Shown: one piece after another, positions 16,488-25,335 of the stretch | Numbering within the stretch: the first letter of the stretch is position 1 | Layout of the letters: every line of letters starts with the position of its first letter | Origin: Promethearchaeota archaeon | Lineage (GTDB): Archaea > Asgardarchaeota > Lokiarchaeia > Sigyniarchaeales > SOKP01 | Length of the DNA stretch: 64,000 bases | NCBI GenBank assembly: GCA_008080735.1 | Contig: SHMW01000009.1 | Location: forward strand, 6,883-70,882 | Direction of reading: 5' to 3' | Program-made: the position numbers and the translations under genes | Notes under the pieces: generated by a model | Told to the model about the DNA's origin: nothing | The model's database searches: none | What the model saw: the letters and a program-made list of their open reading frames with translations, nothing else

Positions 16488-16709
16488 TCAATCTTCTTTT
16501 TCATCTTTAAAAAACTCTAACAGTTCTAAATTTACACTATATTCTTTTTGTAAATATTCGCGTATGGCAGTTCTAATCGCTTCTGATCTGCTAGATACTA
16601 ATCCCATTCCGATTAGTTTTTGGATGTTGTCATCATAGCACTCAGGTATGTTAATAGTGATATTTTGCATTGGAGATTTTTTTTTCTCTATCTTATTATT
16701 TTTAGTCAT
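16488..16709 (-). CDS. ribbon-helix-helix (CopG-like) DNA-binding protein
   Basis: 73 residues. Residues 14-60 form a ribbon-helix-helix: NITINIPE beta strand, a first helix over NIQKLIGMG, the turn LVSSRSEAIRTAIREYL for helix two, and an acidic C-terminal helix. Homodimers of this type insert the beta ribbon into the major groove. No toxin gene lies beside it, so it is more likely a stand-alone regulator than an antitoxin. It converges with S28e (25 bases apart) and its own promoter lies in the AT-rich stretch above 16710. Confidence 0.85.
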   Translation of the reverse strand: MTKNNKIEKKKSPMQNITINIPECYDDNIQKLIGMGLVSSRSEAIRTAIREYLQKEYSVNLELLEFFKDEKED

Positions 16710-17038
16710 AAAAATCGTCCTCTAAATTAAGATTATCAAAAGGGAGCTTGAAATAGGCAAAACAACCAATTAGATTTGCGTATTTATATAAAACCCTTAA
16801 TCAATTTCACTTATCCGAAATATATATAACTTAAAGTTAAAGTTGTATATAAAAATTTCGTTCTCCCTAATCTTCTTATATAGTTCTCCTAATCATTATG
16901 GAGATCTTGAACAATGCAAATACACTACTTTAATATTACTGAAAAAATTTTAAACAGACTTTCCTATTAATTAATAAAGGTGAGAGAAACGTATATTGAT
17001 TACTACTATAAGAGAAGAGAATAAGATTAAAAAAATGG
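16710..17038. other. 329-base AT-rich intergenic region
   Basis: This holds the promoter side of the RHH gene (TATA-like atttatataaa near 16780 and several further tatataa runs) and the 3' side of bud32. Only very short ORFs occur, the longest ATG-led one about 11 codons. Nothing resembling a tRNA, hairpin terminator or conserved RNA was seen. Confidence 0.5.
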
Positions 17039-17713
17039 TTAGAGTCGATCATGTTTTTCAATATATCGACCACGAGTTTCGATAATTTTAATATTTTTGA
17101 TTATAGATTTACTTAAACTTCTTTTTTCCTTCACGTATGCATTTTTATAGCCTTCAAGAAACATTTTAAAACAAAACTTATAATCGTCTCCATGAGATGC
17201 TATTAAAACACGTTTAAAGAGATGAAGATCCACGCTTTTATCTTCAATAGAATCAGAATATTCATGTAAACCAAAATCAATCAAATAGATTTTTTCTTTC
17301 TTATTCAATATTATGTTACTTGTTGTTATATCTCCATGAATCTGTCCATTTTGATGGAGTTTTGAAATAAATTCTCCTAGCTTTCGAAAAATCCATTTCT
17401 TTTGAAAATTTGAAAGATCATTCATAATATCCTTCAATTTTTCCCCTTTAACATACCCCATAATTATTATTGCGTTCGAATAATCAATTTCATAGACTTG
17501 GGGGACATTTATGCCATATTTCTTAATTTTAATTAGAGCCCGAGCCTCATTTATGGTTCTTTGGGAACGGATTTGCTGATCTAATTCTTCTATTCTATAC
17601 TTTTTGGGAATTCTGTGTTTAAAAATTACATCGTGTCCGAACCAATGTCCCATATAAAGTACCGCTTCTGCTCCTTTCTTTATAATCTCCTTTTTCATGA
17701 TTGAATTATTCAT
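17039..17713 (-). CDS. bud32: KEOPS complex atypical kinase/ATPase Bud32 (PRPK)
   Basis: 224 residues, the compact RIO-like kinase of KEOPS. Visible motifs: KKGAEAVLYMGHWFG (glycine-loop equivalent), Lys in FKHRIPKKYR, HGDITTSNIIL (catalytic loop with Asp and Asn) and LIDFGLHEYSDSIEDKSVDL (DFG plus activation segment). Bud32 hydrolyses ATP to support t6A37 tRNA modification by Kae1. It begins 3 bases after the Kae1 stop, so it is translationally coupled; in many other archaea the two are fused. Confidence 0.96.
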   Translation of the reverse strand: MNNSIMKKEIIKKGAEAVLYMGHWFGHDVIFKHRIPKKYRIEELDQQIRSQRTINEARALIKIKKYGINVPQVYEIDYSNAIIIMGYVKGEKLKDIMNDLSNFQKKWIFRKLGEFISKLHQNGQIHGDITTSNIILNKKEKIYLIDFGLHEYSDSIEDKSVDLHLFKRVLIASHGDDYKFCFKMFLEGYKNAYVKEKRSLSKSIIKNIKIIETRGRYIEKHDRL

Positions 17714-17716
17714 GTT

Positions 17717-18721
17717 TTATTTTCTCCATGGTATTGGAATCTTATCCATTCTCTCTTTTGGCTTAATAATGGTATCATTTATAAGATCGCCTCCTTGAGA
17801 CAGATATTTTAAGATTCCAGTCCAAGCGATCATAGCACCATTATCTCCAGCAAAACGTAAGGGAACTGCTTCAAATCGGGCATTATGCTCTTCACTAATA
17901 TATTTTATCATGTTTTGAAGTCGCTTATTAGCTGCAACTCCTCCTGTAAGGAGTAATTCCTTTTTTTCAGTATGTGCTAATGCTCTCTCAGTCACTTCAG
18001 TAAGCATGGCAAAAGCAGTCTCTTGTAATGAATTGGATACATCCTTTAAATCATATGAATTCCCATATTCCGGTGATTCAATCAGCTTTTTCGCTGCGGT
18101 AAATATTCCGGAGAAGGATAAATCCATTCCTTTTACAACATAAGGCAACTTAATATATTTTTGAGATTTTTCTGCCAATTTTTCGATTTTTGGGCCTCCA
18201 GGGTGAGCTAATCCAACTTCGCGCGCAAAGGAATCGATCATGTTTCCAATCGCTAGGTCTAGGGTCTCCCCAAAGATCTGATATCGTGAAGATTCATAAG
18301 CACTGACGATTGTGTTCCCCCCCGATACATATAGGGTGAGGGGGTCTTCAATTTGACACATCAATCTCCCAATCTCAATATGAGCTATGCAATGATTTAC
18401 TCCGACTATCGGGATTCTAAGCTTTTGACTTAATAAACGAGAAACAATCGCACCAATCTTAAGAATGGGACCGAGACCAGGACTTTGGCTAAATGCGATG
18501 AGATCAATATCGTGAACAGTTATATTGGCCTCTTCAATAGCTTTCTTAATGACAATATCAAAGTTATTAAGATGTTGTTCTTTTACCAGAGCTGGATGTA
18601 AGCCACCTTCTTCGGGTTTAAAAATGTCATTTACTATACTTAAAGTGCCACCATTAAAGTCTACAATTCCTACACCAAATGTGTGAGCAGTAGATTCAAT
18701 GCCGAGAGCAATATTTGTCAT
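17717..18721 (-). CDS. kae1: tRNA N6-threonylcarbamoyladenosine transferase Kae1
   Basis: 334 residues of the ASKHA fold. Metal ligands lie in NHCIAHIEIGRL (His110 and His114), with the phosphate-binding LYVSGGNT and the late FAGDNGAMIAW. ALGIESTAHTFGVGIV is the family start. Transfers threonylcarbamoyl from TC-AMP to A37 of ANN-decoding tRNAs within KEOPS. It is upstream of and nearly abuts bud32, downstream of S27ae by about 110 bases. Confidence 0.97.
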   Translation of the reverse strand: MTNIALGIESTAHTFGVGIVDFNGGTLSIVNDIFKPEEGGLHPALVKEQHLNNFDIVIKKAIEEANITVHDIDLIAFSQSPGLGPILKIGAIVSRLLSQKLRIPIVGVNHCIAHIEIGRLMCQIEDPLTLYVSGGNTIVSAYESSRYQIFGETLDLAIGNMIDSFAREVGLAHPGGPKIEKLAEKSQKYIKLPYVVKGMDLSFSGIFTAAKKLIESPEYGNSYDLKDVSNSLQETAFAMLTEVTERALAHTEKKELLLTGGVAANKRLQNMIKYISEEHNARFEAVPLRFAGDNGAMIAWTGILKYLSQGGDLINDTIIKPKERMDKIPIPWRK

Positions 18722-18830
18722 TATTTAATTAGATAATAATAGAATAGTAAATGGATTATTTATAGTTTGAATACAACAATATAAAAAGATTCCTAAAAGC
18801 AGAGGCAAAAGAGAATAAATAATATTAAGA

Positions 18831-19046
18831 TTATGTAGATTTTGAGCGTTTTCGTGGAGATCTTCGTCTTGTGCGTCCAGAAGTCTTCTTTCCTTTTCTC
18901 TTAAATACTGTATATCCACAACGTCCACACACCGATCGATCATAATGATCCCCCATAAATACTGCTGGGCCACATTTTGGGCACGTTCTATTTGTTCTTG
19001 TAAGTTTATCTCCCTCAACTTTATAATATTTTGAAGTGTCTGTCAT
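18831..19046 (-). CDS. rps27ae: 30S ribosomal protein S27ae
   Basis: 71 residues with the zinc ribbon RTCPKCGPAVFMGDHYDR...CGRCGYTVFKRK and a basic tail of Arg/Lys/Ser that is longer than in many archaea. In eukaryotes this protein is fused to ubiquitin; here it stands alone. Starts about 20 bases after the S24e stop on the same strand, the standard archaeal S24e-S27ae pair. Confidence 0.96.
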   Translation of the reverse strand: MTDTSKYYKVEGDKLTRTNRTCPKCGPAVFMGDHYDRSVCGRCGYTVFKRKGKKTSGRTRRRSPRKRSKST

Positions 19047-19066
19047 ATTTTATCTCACCTGTAATA

Positions 19067-19420
19067 TTAATAACCAAATAATTGTTGATATGGTTCTCCT
19101 TTTCTTTTTAATTTATAAATTTCGGAACGGGTGTCGGGATCTAAATTACGCACTTGAATATGGAATGGTTCGTAATACTTCAATTCATCAGCATTTTCAT
19201 ACACCATCCCCCGACCCATAGAATAGGAGCCTCCGAAATGTGATTTGATATTTCTAATAATTGTAAATTCTAGTTTTGCGCCTTGCATCGCGGCAAGTTT
19301 TTTCTTAACCTCAAGTCGATTAGGTACGCTTTCGCCGAAATGATCTATTCTAAACTTAATTTCTGTCCTATCCACAAGCGGGTTCTTTTTTTCTTCGAGA
19401 ATTTCTATTTCAAATGTCAT
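19067..19420 (-). CDS. rps24e: 30S ribosomal protein S24e
   Basis: 117 residues. The N-terminal EEKKNPLVDRTEIKF and the GGSYSMGRGMVYENADELKYYEP stretch are diagnostic. It heads the S24e-S27ae-Kae1-Bud32 run and lies 113 bases from the oppositely oriented small membrane gene at 19533. Confidence 0.97.
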   Translation of the reverse strand: MTFEIEILEEKKNPLVDRTEIKFRIDHFGESVPNRLEVKKKLAAMQGAKLEFTIIRNIKSHFGGSYSMGRGMVYENADELKYYEPFHIQVRNLDPDTRSEIYKLKRKGEPYQQLFGY

Positions 19421-19532
19421 CTTACATCTATTTTCTGTTAATTGACCAATCTCTTAATTTAAAGATGATTATATGTTATATACAATAATTGCATGATATC
19501 AAATAAAATTTTTGATTTTAAAGCTTAGAAGG

Positions 19533-19742
19533 ATGTCAGAAACACAAAAATTACACCATAAAGCCAAAGTCATGTTTATATTAGAATTATTGATCTTTTT
19601 TGGGATATTTCTTATATATTTTTGGTTACATTCTGTTATCGTGGGTCTTTATTATTTAATTTTTATCTTCAGTTTATTCATTTGGATTATTGCTATTGTC
19701 CTAACTTTGGCAATTTATAATAAGACTCGTGAAAAGATTTAA
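19533..19742 (+). CDS. small two-TM membrane protein
   Basis: 69 residues from the ATG at 19533; an in-frame TTG at 19512 would add seven residues. It has two hydrophobic helices (about residues 13-33 and 37-62), a positively charged N-terminus and KTREKI at the end. The family was not recognised. It is the only plus-strand gene inside an otherwise unbroken minus-strand information-processing cluster, which suggests a later insertion. Confidence 0.55.
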   Translation: MSETQKLHHKAKVMFILELLIFFGIFLIYFWLHSVIVGLYYLIFIFSLFIWIIAIVLTLAIYNKTREKI

Positions 19743-19782
19743 ATTGATTGAAAATGGGATCCTTTCCTGTTCTTAGAATTAA

Positions 19783-20370
19783 TCACATCCGATCCATAAA
19801 TTTAAGAAATTTGTTGACGGTCTTCTTTATTTTTTTAGTAATATTAACCACTACTATCCCTTCAGGTATTTCATAGACTGAATCCGTTATAGGAGGTTGC
19901 CCATAAAATACGAAATTAGGAATCTGCTCATCTAAAGGAAGAAGCGAAATAAGTGGAAGCACTAATAGATCTTCTTCACCTTCAGTAATTTTTAACAATA
20001 CACGTTTTTTCAGGCTTATAATTTGTTCTAATACATCCCAACTATGCTTAGAAATTGTTCCCTTAGGATTTTTAAGTGTTCTGATCTCTTCAAAAAAACC
20101 AATCCCATTGATTTGTACATTTTTTCTCTGCGTTTTTTCATCAATAATACAAAGTCTGATATAAGAGCGCAAGAAATCGTTTGCAAGAAAATCTTGGGCT
20201 ACAATATCCCCTACTATATAAAAATTAAAATTGTTTCCTTCAATTTTAAGCTTCCTAAATTTATCCACTACTTTGGGGATAGTTTCTTCTCTTGTTCCCG
20301 AAATAAGGGTGTCCAAGGGTTGAGCAAATAGATGGCGTTTATCCTCTGGGATTTTTAATTTTTCATTCAT
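19783..20370 (-). CDS. GTP-dependent dephospho-CoA kinase (DUF359 family)
   Basis: 195 residues. Matches the archaeal DUF359 family: FYIVGDIVAQDFL near the N-terminus, IRLCIIDEKTQR, the glycine-poor PKGTISKHSW, then KITEGEEDLLVLPLISLLP, FVFYGQPP and EGIVVVNI. The family completes CoA synthesis in archaea by phosphorylating the 3'-OH of dephospho-CoA with GTP. The position beside spt4 and rpo7 upstream of S24e is the usual archaeal context. About 15 residues at the C-terminus are Lys-rich. Confidence 0.92.
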   Translation of the reverse strand: MNEKLKIPEDKRHLFAQPLDTLISGTREETIPKVVDKFRKLKIEGNNFNFYIVGDIVAQDFLANDFLRSYIRLCIIDEKTQRKNVQINGIGFFEEIRTLKNPKGTISKHSWDVLEQIISLKKRVLLKITEGEEDLLVLPLISLLPLDEQIPNFVFYGQPPITDSVYEIPEGIVVVNITKKIKKTVNKFLKFMDRM

Positions 20371-20443
20371 ATTATAGGTAAGAAGTTACATCTATAAAAA
20401 ATTGACAAAACTTCCTGTAAGTGTCTTGGAGAAAGAGTGAGTT

Positions 20444-20632
20444 CTATCTTACTCGCAGTGCATATTTACCAGGAATATGGATTTTTAAATATTCCGCGAC
20501 CTTCGACTCTTCGGGCTTAACAATTATAACTTCTCCAGTATAGTCCTCACTAAGAGTGTGAGTTTTACATTTTGGACAAACTTGTTCATTTTTAGTAATA
20601 AGATGGCAATTTTTACACGCTTTTTCTTTCAT
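20444..20632 (-). CDS. spt4: transcription elongation factor Spt4
   Basis: 62 residues with the zinc ribbon KACKNCHLIT...VCPKCKTHTL, then the EDYTGEVIIVKPEESKVAEYL strand-helix region and a final GKYALRVR typical of archaeal Spt4 (formerly RpoE2). It pairs with Spt5 to clamp RNA polymerase on the template. Located between rpo7 and the dephospho-CoA kinase gene. Confidence 0.96.
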   Translation of the reverse strand: MKEKACKNCHLITKNEQVCPKCKTHTLSEDYTGEVIIVKPEESKVAEYLKIHIPGKYALRVR

Positions 20633-20803
20633 CTTGGAAACCTGAGTATATTATTTATAAATGAAGTATATAAAATCTATTTCTAAGGGTTATAGAGAGG
20701 CAAAAAAATTAAATTTTACTATTATCGCAAATGATAATATGATTTGAAAAAATATTAGATTATTCAAATTAATGAAATCGATGAGATTTTGCTGATTATT
20801 AGT

Positions 20804-21409
20804 CTAAGGAAGAATTTCTTCTTCTTCTATTTCTTTTTTGGCTTTCTGGGTTTTCTTTTCAGAGTAATAATTCTCTATGTCTTGCTCAATCCATTCATCC
20901 TTACCCAGATAGGGTGAGCGCATCGAAAGTCCAAGTTTTCCACTTCTCCCACCACCTAATGATACTGCAATTACCTTAGCTCGGATACCATCACCTACTT
21001 CAAGAATTTTACCCGTTTCCTTTCCAATAAATCTATTCCCAACTTGTTCATATGAAATATAATCGTCTGTAATCTGTGATACATGAACTAATCCATCTAA
21101 TGGTCCTAAGCGGATAAAAGCTCCAAAATCGACGATTTCCACTACTTCTCCTTCAACAATTTCTGATACGGTTGGTCGAAAGGTTAAGATAGTAAATTCA
21201 ACTTCATGGAATGTATTCGCATTGCCAGGGATGATTTGCCCAGTAGAAACAGAAAGCACATCTACCACAGCAATGATAAATCCATATTGTTTGGTAATTA
21301 TTCCTTCATAGTCTTCGCTGAGAATTAATCGCGCGCTGACTTCTTTGGGCTGACTAAATAAGAATGGAGGAATTTCCACTTTCGCCTCCAAAGTTATGAG
21401 TTTAAACAA
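20804..21409 (-). CDS. rpo7: DNA-directed RNA polymerase subunit Rpo7 (RpoE1/RPB7)
   Basis: 201 residues. N-terminal tip domain (FKLITLEAKVEIPP, conserved family start) and C-terminal S1/OB domain (EGEVVEIVDFGAFIRLGPLDGLVHVSQI). Forms the stalk with Rpo4 and binds emerging RNA. The start is TTG at 21409, which places the initiator exactly at the conserved Met-Tyr/Phe-Lys-Leu position, with GGTGT about seven bases upstream. The last 30 residues are Lys/Glu-rich and longer than the family core. Confidence 0.96.
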   Translation of the reverse strand: MFKLITLEAKVEIPPFLFSQPKEVSARLILSEDYEGIITKQYGFIIAVVDVLSVSTGQIIPGNANTFHEVEFTILTFRPTVSEIVEGEVVEIVDFGAFIRLGPLDGLVHVSQITDDYISYEQVGNRFIGKETGKILEVGDGIRAKVIAVSLGGGRSGKLGLSMRSPYLGKDEWIEQDIENYYSEKKTQKAKKEIEEEEILP

Positions 21410-21550
21410 CTGTTTGACACCGATAAAGAGGATAAAATTTAGTTAAATGTCAAAATGAACTATAACATTAATATTTTGTGGTTGAAGAATTTCGCCTGTA
21501 GTCTTGCTCATTCTACTCATTAAACAAGCCTTATTTTTGGAAAATAAAAA

Positions 21551-21886
21551 TTACCACTCATTACCTTCATTATTGGTAATTTGGCGGAGTTTATATTTTA
21601 AATATTCTATTTCTTGTTCTAGTGTATGTATTTGAGAATTTAAAGTCATGATAATTTCATTCCCAAGTGATTTTACATCCTCATTCATAATTTCGTTATT
21701 ACCAATTTCCTTTAGTATTGATTTGTCCACTTTATCAAAAATATAGGTTAATTGATAATTTTGTTCAATTTCTAATAATATTTTAAATCCCGTTGCTCCA
21801 CGCAAAATCAATTGCTTTAAATATAGCAATTGTTCTAATTTTGAGGATCTCTGTTCAAACTCCTCTTCAATCTTCTCTCTATTCAT
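21551..21886 (-). CDS. uncharacterised small helical protein
   Basis: 111 residues, mostly predicted helix with a C-terminal heptad-like segment (residues 80-105, LNSQIHTLEQEIEYLKYKL). No Cys, no TM segment, no recognised motif. It lies 141 bases upstream of rpo7 on the same strand and could be part of that unit. A prefoldin-like or regulator-dimerisation role is conceivable but not supported by a signature. Confidence 0.6.
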   Translation of the reverse strand: MNREKIEEEFEQRSSKLEQLLYLKQLILRGATGFKILLEIEQNYQLTYIFDKVDKSILKEIGNNEIMNEDVKSLGNEIIMTLNSQIHTLEQEIEYLKYKLRQITNNEGNEW

Positions 21887-22120
21887 TTATTTCTATAAAT
21901 CCCAAGATCTTATTGTTTTTCTATTTCAATTTTTATTACGTTTTAAGCAGAATACTAAAGTTCAGTATAGTTTAGAATATAATCTTAATAATTATTTTAA
22001 ATCTTATCGGATTCCATAGAAAAATCCTTTGGTGAATATCCTATTTAAGGTTAAACCCTTTTTTAAGCGGTTCTAAAGGCATAAGGTTTAAATTTAGTGT
22101 AGGTAATTGATATATAGGAT

Positions 22121-22708
22121 ATGAAAATTGCGGTGGATGTGGATGGTGTTCTTCTTGATTTAATGGATACATATTGTGAAGTTTATAATGAACAATTTGA
22201 AACAAATTATAAAAAAAGTGATGTTACTCGATGGGATTTTTTCGAGGAATGGGAAATAAGGGAAAGAGATGCGTTTGAGATCTTTCATAAAATATACGAA
22301 AATAGCTCAGATATTCCTTTTATTGATGAATATGCGTTATTTGTGTTAAAAGAAATAAATGAAATCCATCATGTTGATATAGTGTCAGCACGTAGCGAAC
22401 AATATAGCGTACAATTAGGCGACACCTTGAAGTCTCATGGAATTATTGATGGGATCCATTATCAGCACCTCATTCTGGTCAATGAAAAGCCTTATGATAT
22501 CAAACTGAGGTTAAATTATGATCTCTACATTGATGATAATCCGCATCTAGCGTGGGCAATTAAAGAGAGAACAGAAATTGTTCTTTTTCTTTATGATCAA
22601 CCATGGAATCGTAATATTAATGAAAAAAATAAAAAGAATATTTTTAGAGTAAAGAATTGGATCGATATTAATCGAGAAATAAAAGGTTTAGAATTACTTC
22701 TTGAGTAA
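22121..22708 (+). CDS. HAD-superfamily 5'(3')-deoxyribonucleotidase-like phosphatase
   Basis: 195 residues. Motif I is VDVDGVLLDLMDTY (nucleophile Asp plus general-acid Asp), motif II is DIVSARSEQ, and the late acidic motif is YIDDNPHLAW. This pattern is typical of the NT5C/YorS-like group of nucleotidases, which dephosphorylate nucleoside monophosphates. Start ATG at 22121 follows atagg (atataggat). Cytoplasmic. It stands apart from neighbours by more than 200 bases on each side. Confidence 0.8.
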   Translation: MKIAVDVDGVLLDLMDTYCEVYNEQFETNYKKSDVTRWDFFEEWEIRERDAFEIFHKIYENSSDIPFIDEYALFVLKEINEIHHVDIVSARSEQYSVQLGDTLKSHGIIDGIHYQHLILVNEKPYDIKLRLNYDLYIDDNPHLAWAIKERTEIVLFLYDQPWNRNINEKNKKNIFRVKNWIDINREIKGLELLLE

Positions 22709-23172
22709 CATAGATGGTAAGAAATGGGAGAATCAAGGATATGGTTATTAAACTCTGGTATTTTTTTTTGAAAACATTGAACTTACCCTCTGTTTCTTAA
22801 TCTAATTGAAACGATTAACAATATCAAAATTTGTTATTTAAATCTATAAGGACCAAGATTTAACATCCAAATAGGGGCATCCCATGGGAATTCTATCCTT
22901 AAAATATCCTTAATAATAAAAGGCTTAGCAAAATAGATATGAAAAATTAACGTATAATTCACTTCCTCTAAACGAATGTTGTTCCGAGCAATCTTTTTAT
23001 TTTTAATTTATAAAGTGTGGCAGTCCAAATAGAAAAATAAAGATTACAGTACTAAGAACACTGAAAATGAAGAGTCTCGTAAATCTTAATTTTTTAATGG
23101 ATCGCTTTAAATAGGACGAGTTTGTTGTATAGATCGATTACATTTCGCAATTGAAACAGGGTGTTAGAGTAA
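22709..23172. other. 464-base intergenic region with a possible decayed minus-strand gene
   Basis: On the minus strand, two adjacent frames read as plausible protein. One, near 23110-23000, gives a membrane-like segment (KKLRFTRLFIFSVLSTVIF). The other, about 22995-22834, gives IRLEEVNYTLIFHIYFAKPF and ends GPYRFK-stop at 22834. A frame change and stops separate them and no ATG, GTG or TTG start was found, so this may be a frameshifted relic or chance. On the plus strand a TATA-like tttaaata at about 23107 probably serves the gene at 23173. Confidence 0.3.
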
Positions 23173-23418
23173 ATGAGTAAGAGTGATCTCGAGATAATCA
23201 TCATTGAAAACGTGCGAATTGATGGTGAATACTATCCGTACTATCCCCTCATTAACTTAGAATATGCTGAAGAAACTTTAGGCTCAAGAATTTCAAGAAA
23301 AATAAAAGAATTGGCAAAAAGCATATTTAGAGCGTTTAGTTATTATAATAAGACGAGCGTGAGGGCAAAATACGGATCTACAGACGAAAAAGATGAAAAA
23401 GAGGATGGAGAAAAATAG
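23173..23418 (+). CDS. hypothetical small protein, 81 residues
   Basis: The product has a hydrophobic first strand (DLEIIIIENVRIDG), a Tyr/Pro-rich loop (EYYPYYPLINLEY), a basic helix (residues 35-60) and an acidic Lys/Asp/Glu tail. A TATA-like element lies about 60 bases upstream and GGTGTTAG just before the ATG may act as a weak ribosome site. No family was recognised. It sits immediately before the decayed module described at 23624. Confidence 0.45.
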   Translation: MSKSDLEIIIIENVRIDGEYYPYYPLINLEYAEETLGSRISRKIKELAKSIFRAFSYYNKTSVRAKYGSTDEKDEKEDGEK

Positions 23419-23544
23419 CATCCCAGTGGCCTATCGTCCCGTAGTCTGATGGTTTAATTTTATTTATCAATTATTAACCAAAGAGCTAATTTTTCTCCTG
23501 GGATGATATATGATATATTCCAGATTGTATTTAAAACTCATCAG

Positions 23545-23588
23545 GCAAATTTAGTCTCGGGATTCAGAAAAGACTTTCCTAAATTTGC
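23545..23588 (+). repeat. perfect 10-bp inverted repeat in decayed DNA
   Basis: GCAAATTTAG (23545-23554) pairs perfectly with CTAAATTTGC (23579-23588) around a 24-base loop. It lies in the gene-free stretch 23419-23623, upstream of a 5'-truncated pseudogene. It could be a relic transposon end, a terminator-like stem or the scar of the truncation. There is no T-run right after it, so a simple terminator is less likely. Nothing else recognisable was seen in 23419-23623. Confidence 0.4.
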
Positions 23589-23623
23589 TAGTGCTCCTCT
23601 CCCTATCTCCAAACCCAAGATAA

Positions 23624-24229
23624 CTTAGGAATTTTTGGGGGAATCCGAGTGTTTATCCATATTCATTTGGAGATTTTCAAGCTGTTGTTGACCTTACTAT
23701 GTTTGGGTTAATCGGAGCGCTTTTTTTCATGATTATTTCAGATCTTATTCGGGTTTTATGGGGTCCGGAATATTCGATGTTTAATTTTTTAACAAAATCC
23801 ATTCTTAGAAACAAGGAATATAATGCTGTTGGTCCACAGATATATTTGGTAATAGGTGCAGTCTTTTCCTATTTACTTTATGCGGTTGGTTGGGTAGATA
23901 TTATGATTGTATATTCTGGGTTATTAATAGCTTGTTTTTCAGATGCTATTGCTGTTTTAATAGGTCGAAGATTTGGAAATCATAAAGTTGAATGTATCGG
24001 TGGAGAAACTAAAACAATCGAAGGATTTATTGCAGGAATTGCTTGTTCATATATAATAGGATTACTTACGGTTGGTCCCTTTTATTCAATCATAGCAACG
24101 CTCATATTCTTTTTATTAGATTATTTTCCTTTACGTGTAGCTGATAATATCCTTAATCCAATAGTCATAACTATTGTTTTAGGCCTTTTATCTTATTTTA
24201 TTGGATTCCCTATTGGAATTTATAATTAG
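23624..24229 (+). pseudogene. 5'-truncated copy of the CTP-transferase/dolichol-kinase-like membrane gene
   Basis: From 23624 the frame reads NFWGNPSVYPYSFGD and on through the ATG at 23699 to the stop at 24229. It aligns with residues about 185-383 of the intact paralogue at 27742-28893 (VLWGEVSNYPYVLGS and onward). An in-frame TAA at 23621-23623 closes the upstream frame, and the first ~185 residues with several TM helices are missing. The retained part keeps the CFSDAIAVLIGRRFG and KTIEGFIAG motifs. A short protein from 23699 could still be made, but loss of half the membrane domain argues for a pseudogene. Confidence 0.75.
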
Positions 24230-24350
24230 AATTGGTATTTGACGAATAAATTTTACATAATAGTCCAAAAGATAAGAAAAAGAATTTAAGTTATTAATTT
24301 GATTAATTTAATAGATGAATTCTTAGTTAATTATTCTAAATCATATAATT

Positions 24351-25058
24351 ATGACTGCTTTGGATCCTAACCGATTTTATATGTTATATATTTATCAAGG
24401 AGCCTTACTTGTGTTTTGTTTATTTATAATATATAAAATCTTGACACGTAGTAAGAAAAGACTAAATATCGTCTTTAGTATGGTGTATATTTGGAGTGCC
24501 GTTGGTTTAGTTTTGAATATGGTATTTGCTTTTATTATTATTGAGGAGATTGTTCTTATTTTGGATTTTCTTACCAATTTTAGTGTCGCATTTGCTCCAA
24601 TCTTCCTTTTGATTTTTAATATGATTTTATTGAAATCAGAAAAATACATGAATACTCCAAAACAGCTTGGTATAATTGGAGTGTATGCATTAGTTTTGTT
24701 TTTAAAAATATTCTTTTTTGTAGATGATGGTGTGATAGTAAATGAATCAACCGATTGGTTTCCCATATTTAGTCTTGCTTATTTATTATATGTAATTGTG
24801 ATTAGTACTCTATTCACGACTATTCCTATATTATATACCAGTTATAGGATTTATAAGAGATTTGATGACCTTGATATTAAGAAAAGATGGAAATTTTTTA
24901 TAGTTGGAGTAATTGGATTGATTTTATATATGGACTTTGTGTTTATAGCTAATTATACTTCGAATATTATTGTATCAATAGGATTAAGTATTTCGCTGTT
25001 GGGCATCTTTTTCTATATATATGCTATGTATTATGGAGTGGGGAGACAATTAAAGTAA
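24351..25058 (+). CDS. multi-TM membrane protein, paralogue of 29098-29835
   Basis: 235 residues with about seven hydrophobic helices. The N-terminal LDPNRFYMLYIYQG and C-terminal YYGVGRQLK match the paralogue's LDPIRFFQIYVIQG and IYFGVGRQIEK, and a KKRWKFFIVGV segment matches KDRWKYFILGI. This topology resembles membrane input domains of sensor kinases, but no kinase domain follows. It sits 121 bases after the truncated CTP-transferase-like gene, repeating the order of the intact module at 27742-29835. Confidence 0.7.
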   Translation: MTALDPNRFYMLYIYQGALLVFCLFIIYKILTRSKKRLNIVFSMVYIWSAVGLVLNMVFAFIIIEEIVLILDFLTNFSVAFAPIFLLIFNMILLKSEKYMNTPKQLGIIGVYALVLFLKIFFFVDDGVIVNESTDWFPIFSLAYLLYVIVISTLFTTIPILYTSYRIYKRFDDLDIKKRWKFFIVGVIGLILYMDFVFIANYTSNIIVSIGLSISLLGIFFYIYAMYYGVGRQLK

Positions 25059-25163
25059 TGATATGAGTATGTTTAAATAATATAATATTTCTATTAACTA
25101 TCTTACTAAGATGATTAAAGAATTAGTTATTTACTAATTCTATCAGTATAATATTTCTAATAC

Positions 25164-25335
25164 ATGGTTTTTAAAATGATAATGCAACTAGACCTTACAC
25201 GTTTTATACAAGTCTACATAATCCAAGGATTAGTAATTGCGTTATACTTTTTTCTTGCTATTCGTACTATACAAAGAAATAAGAAGAGATTAAATTTAAT
25301 ATTTAGCGGATTCTATTTTTCTATCGGTATTGGGT
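25164..25335 (+). pseudogene. truncated third copy of the multi-TM gene
   Basis: Codons from 25164 read LDLTRFIQVYIIQG...RNKKRLNLIFSGFYFSIGIG, a close match to residues 1-62 of the paralogue at 29098-29835. The similarity ends at about 25335 and the frame runs on only 15 codons to 25382. The DNA after that belongs to a minus-strand gene, so this is a rearrangement breakpoint, not an early stop. The ATG may be at 25164 or slightly downstream. Confidence 0.75.

Noticed and set aside
18725..19018. 97-codon minus-strand ORF
   Set aside because: Overlaps S27ae in another frame; S27ae is unmistakable and the alternative has no motif.
23436..23452. tRNA-like 5' half (GTCCCGTAGTCTGATGG with an A-box-like core)
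   Set aside because: No T-arm (GGTTCRANTCC), no matching acceptor strand and no CCA-side pairing follow, so it is not a tRNA; it may be chance or a tiny relic.
24395..24766. 123-codon minus-strand ORF
   Set aside because: Antisense to the multi-TM gene 24351-25058; composition mirrors the TM segments.
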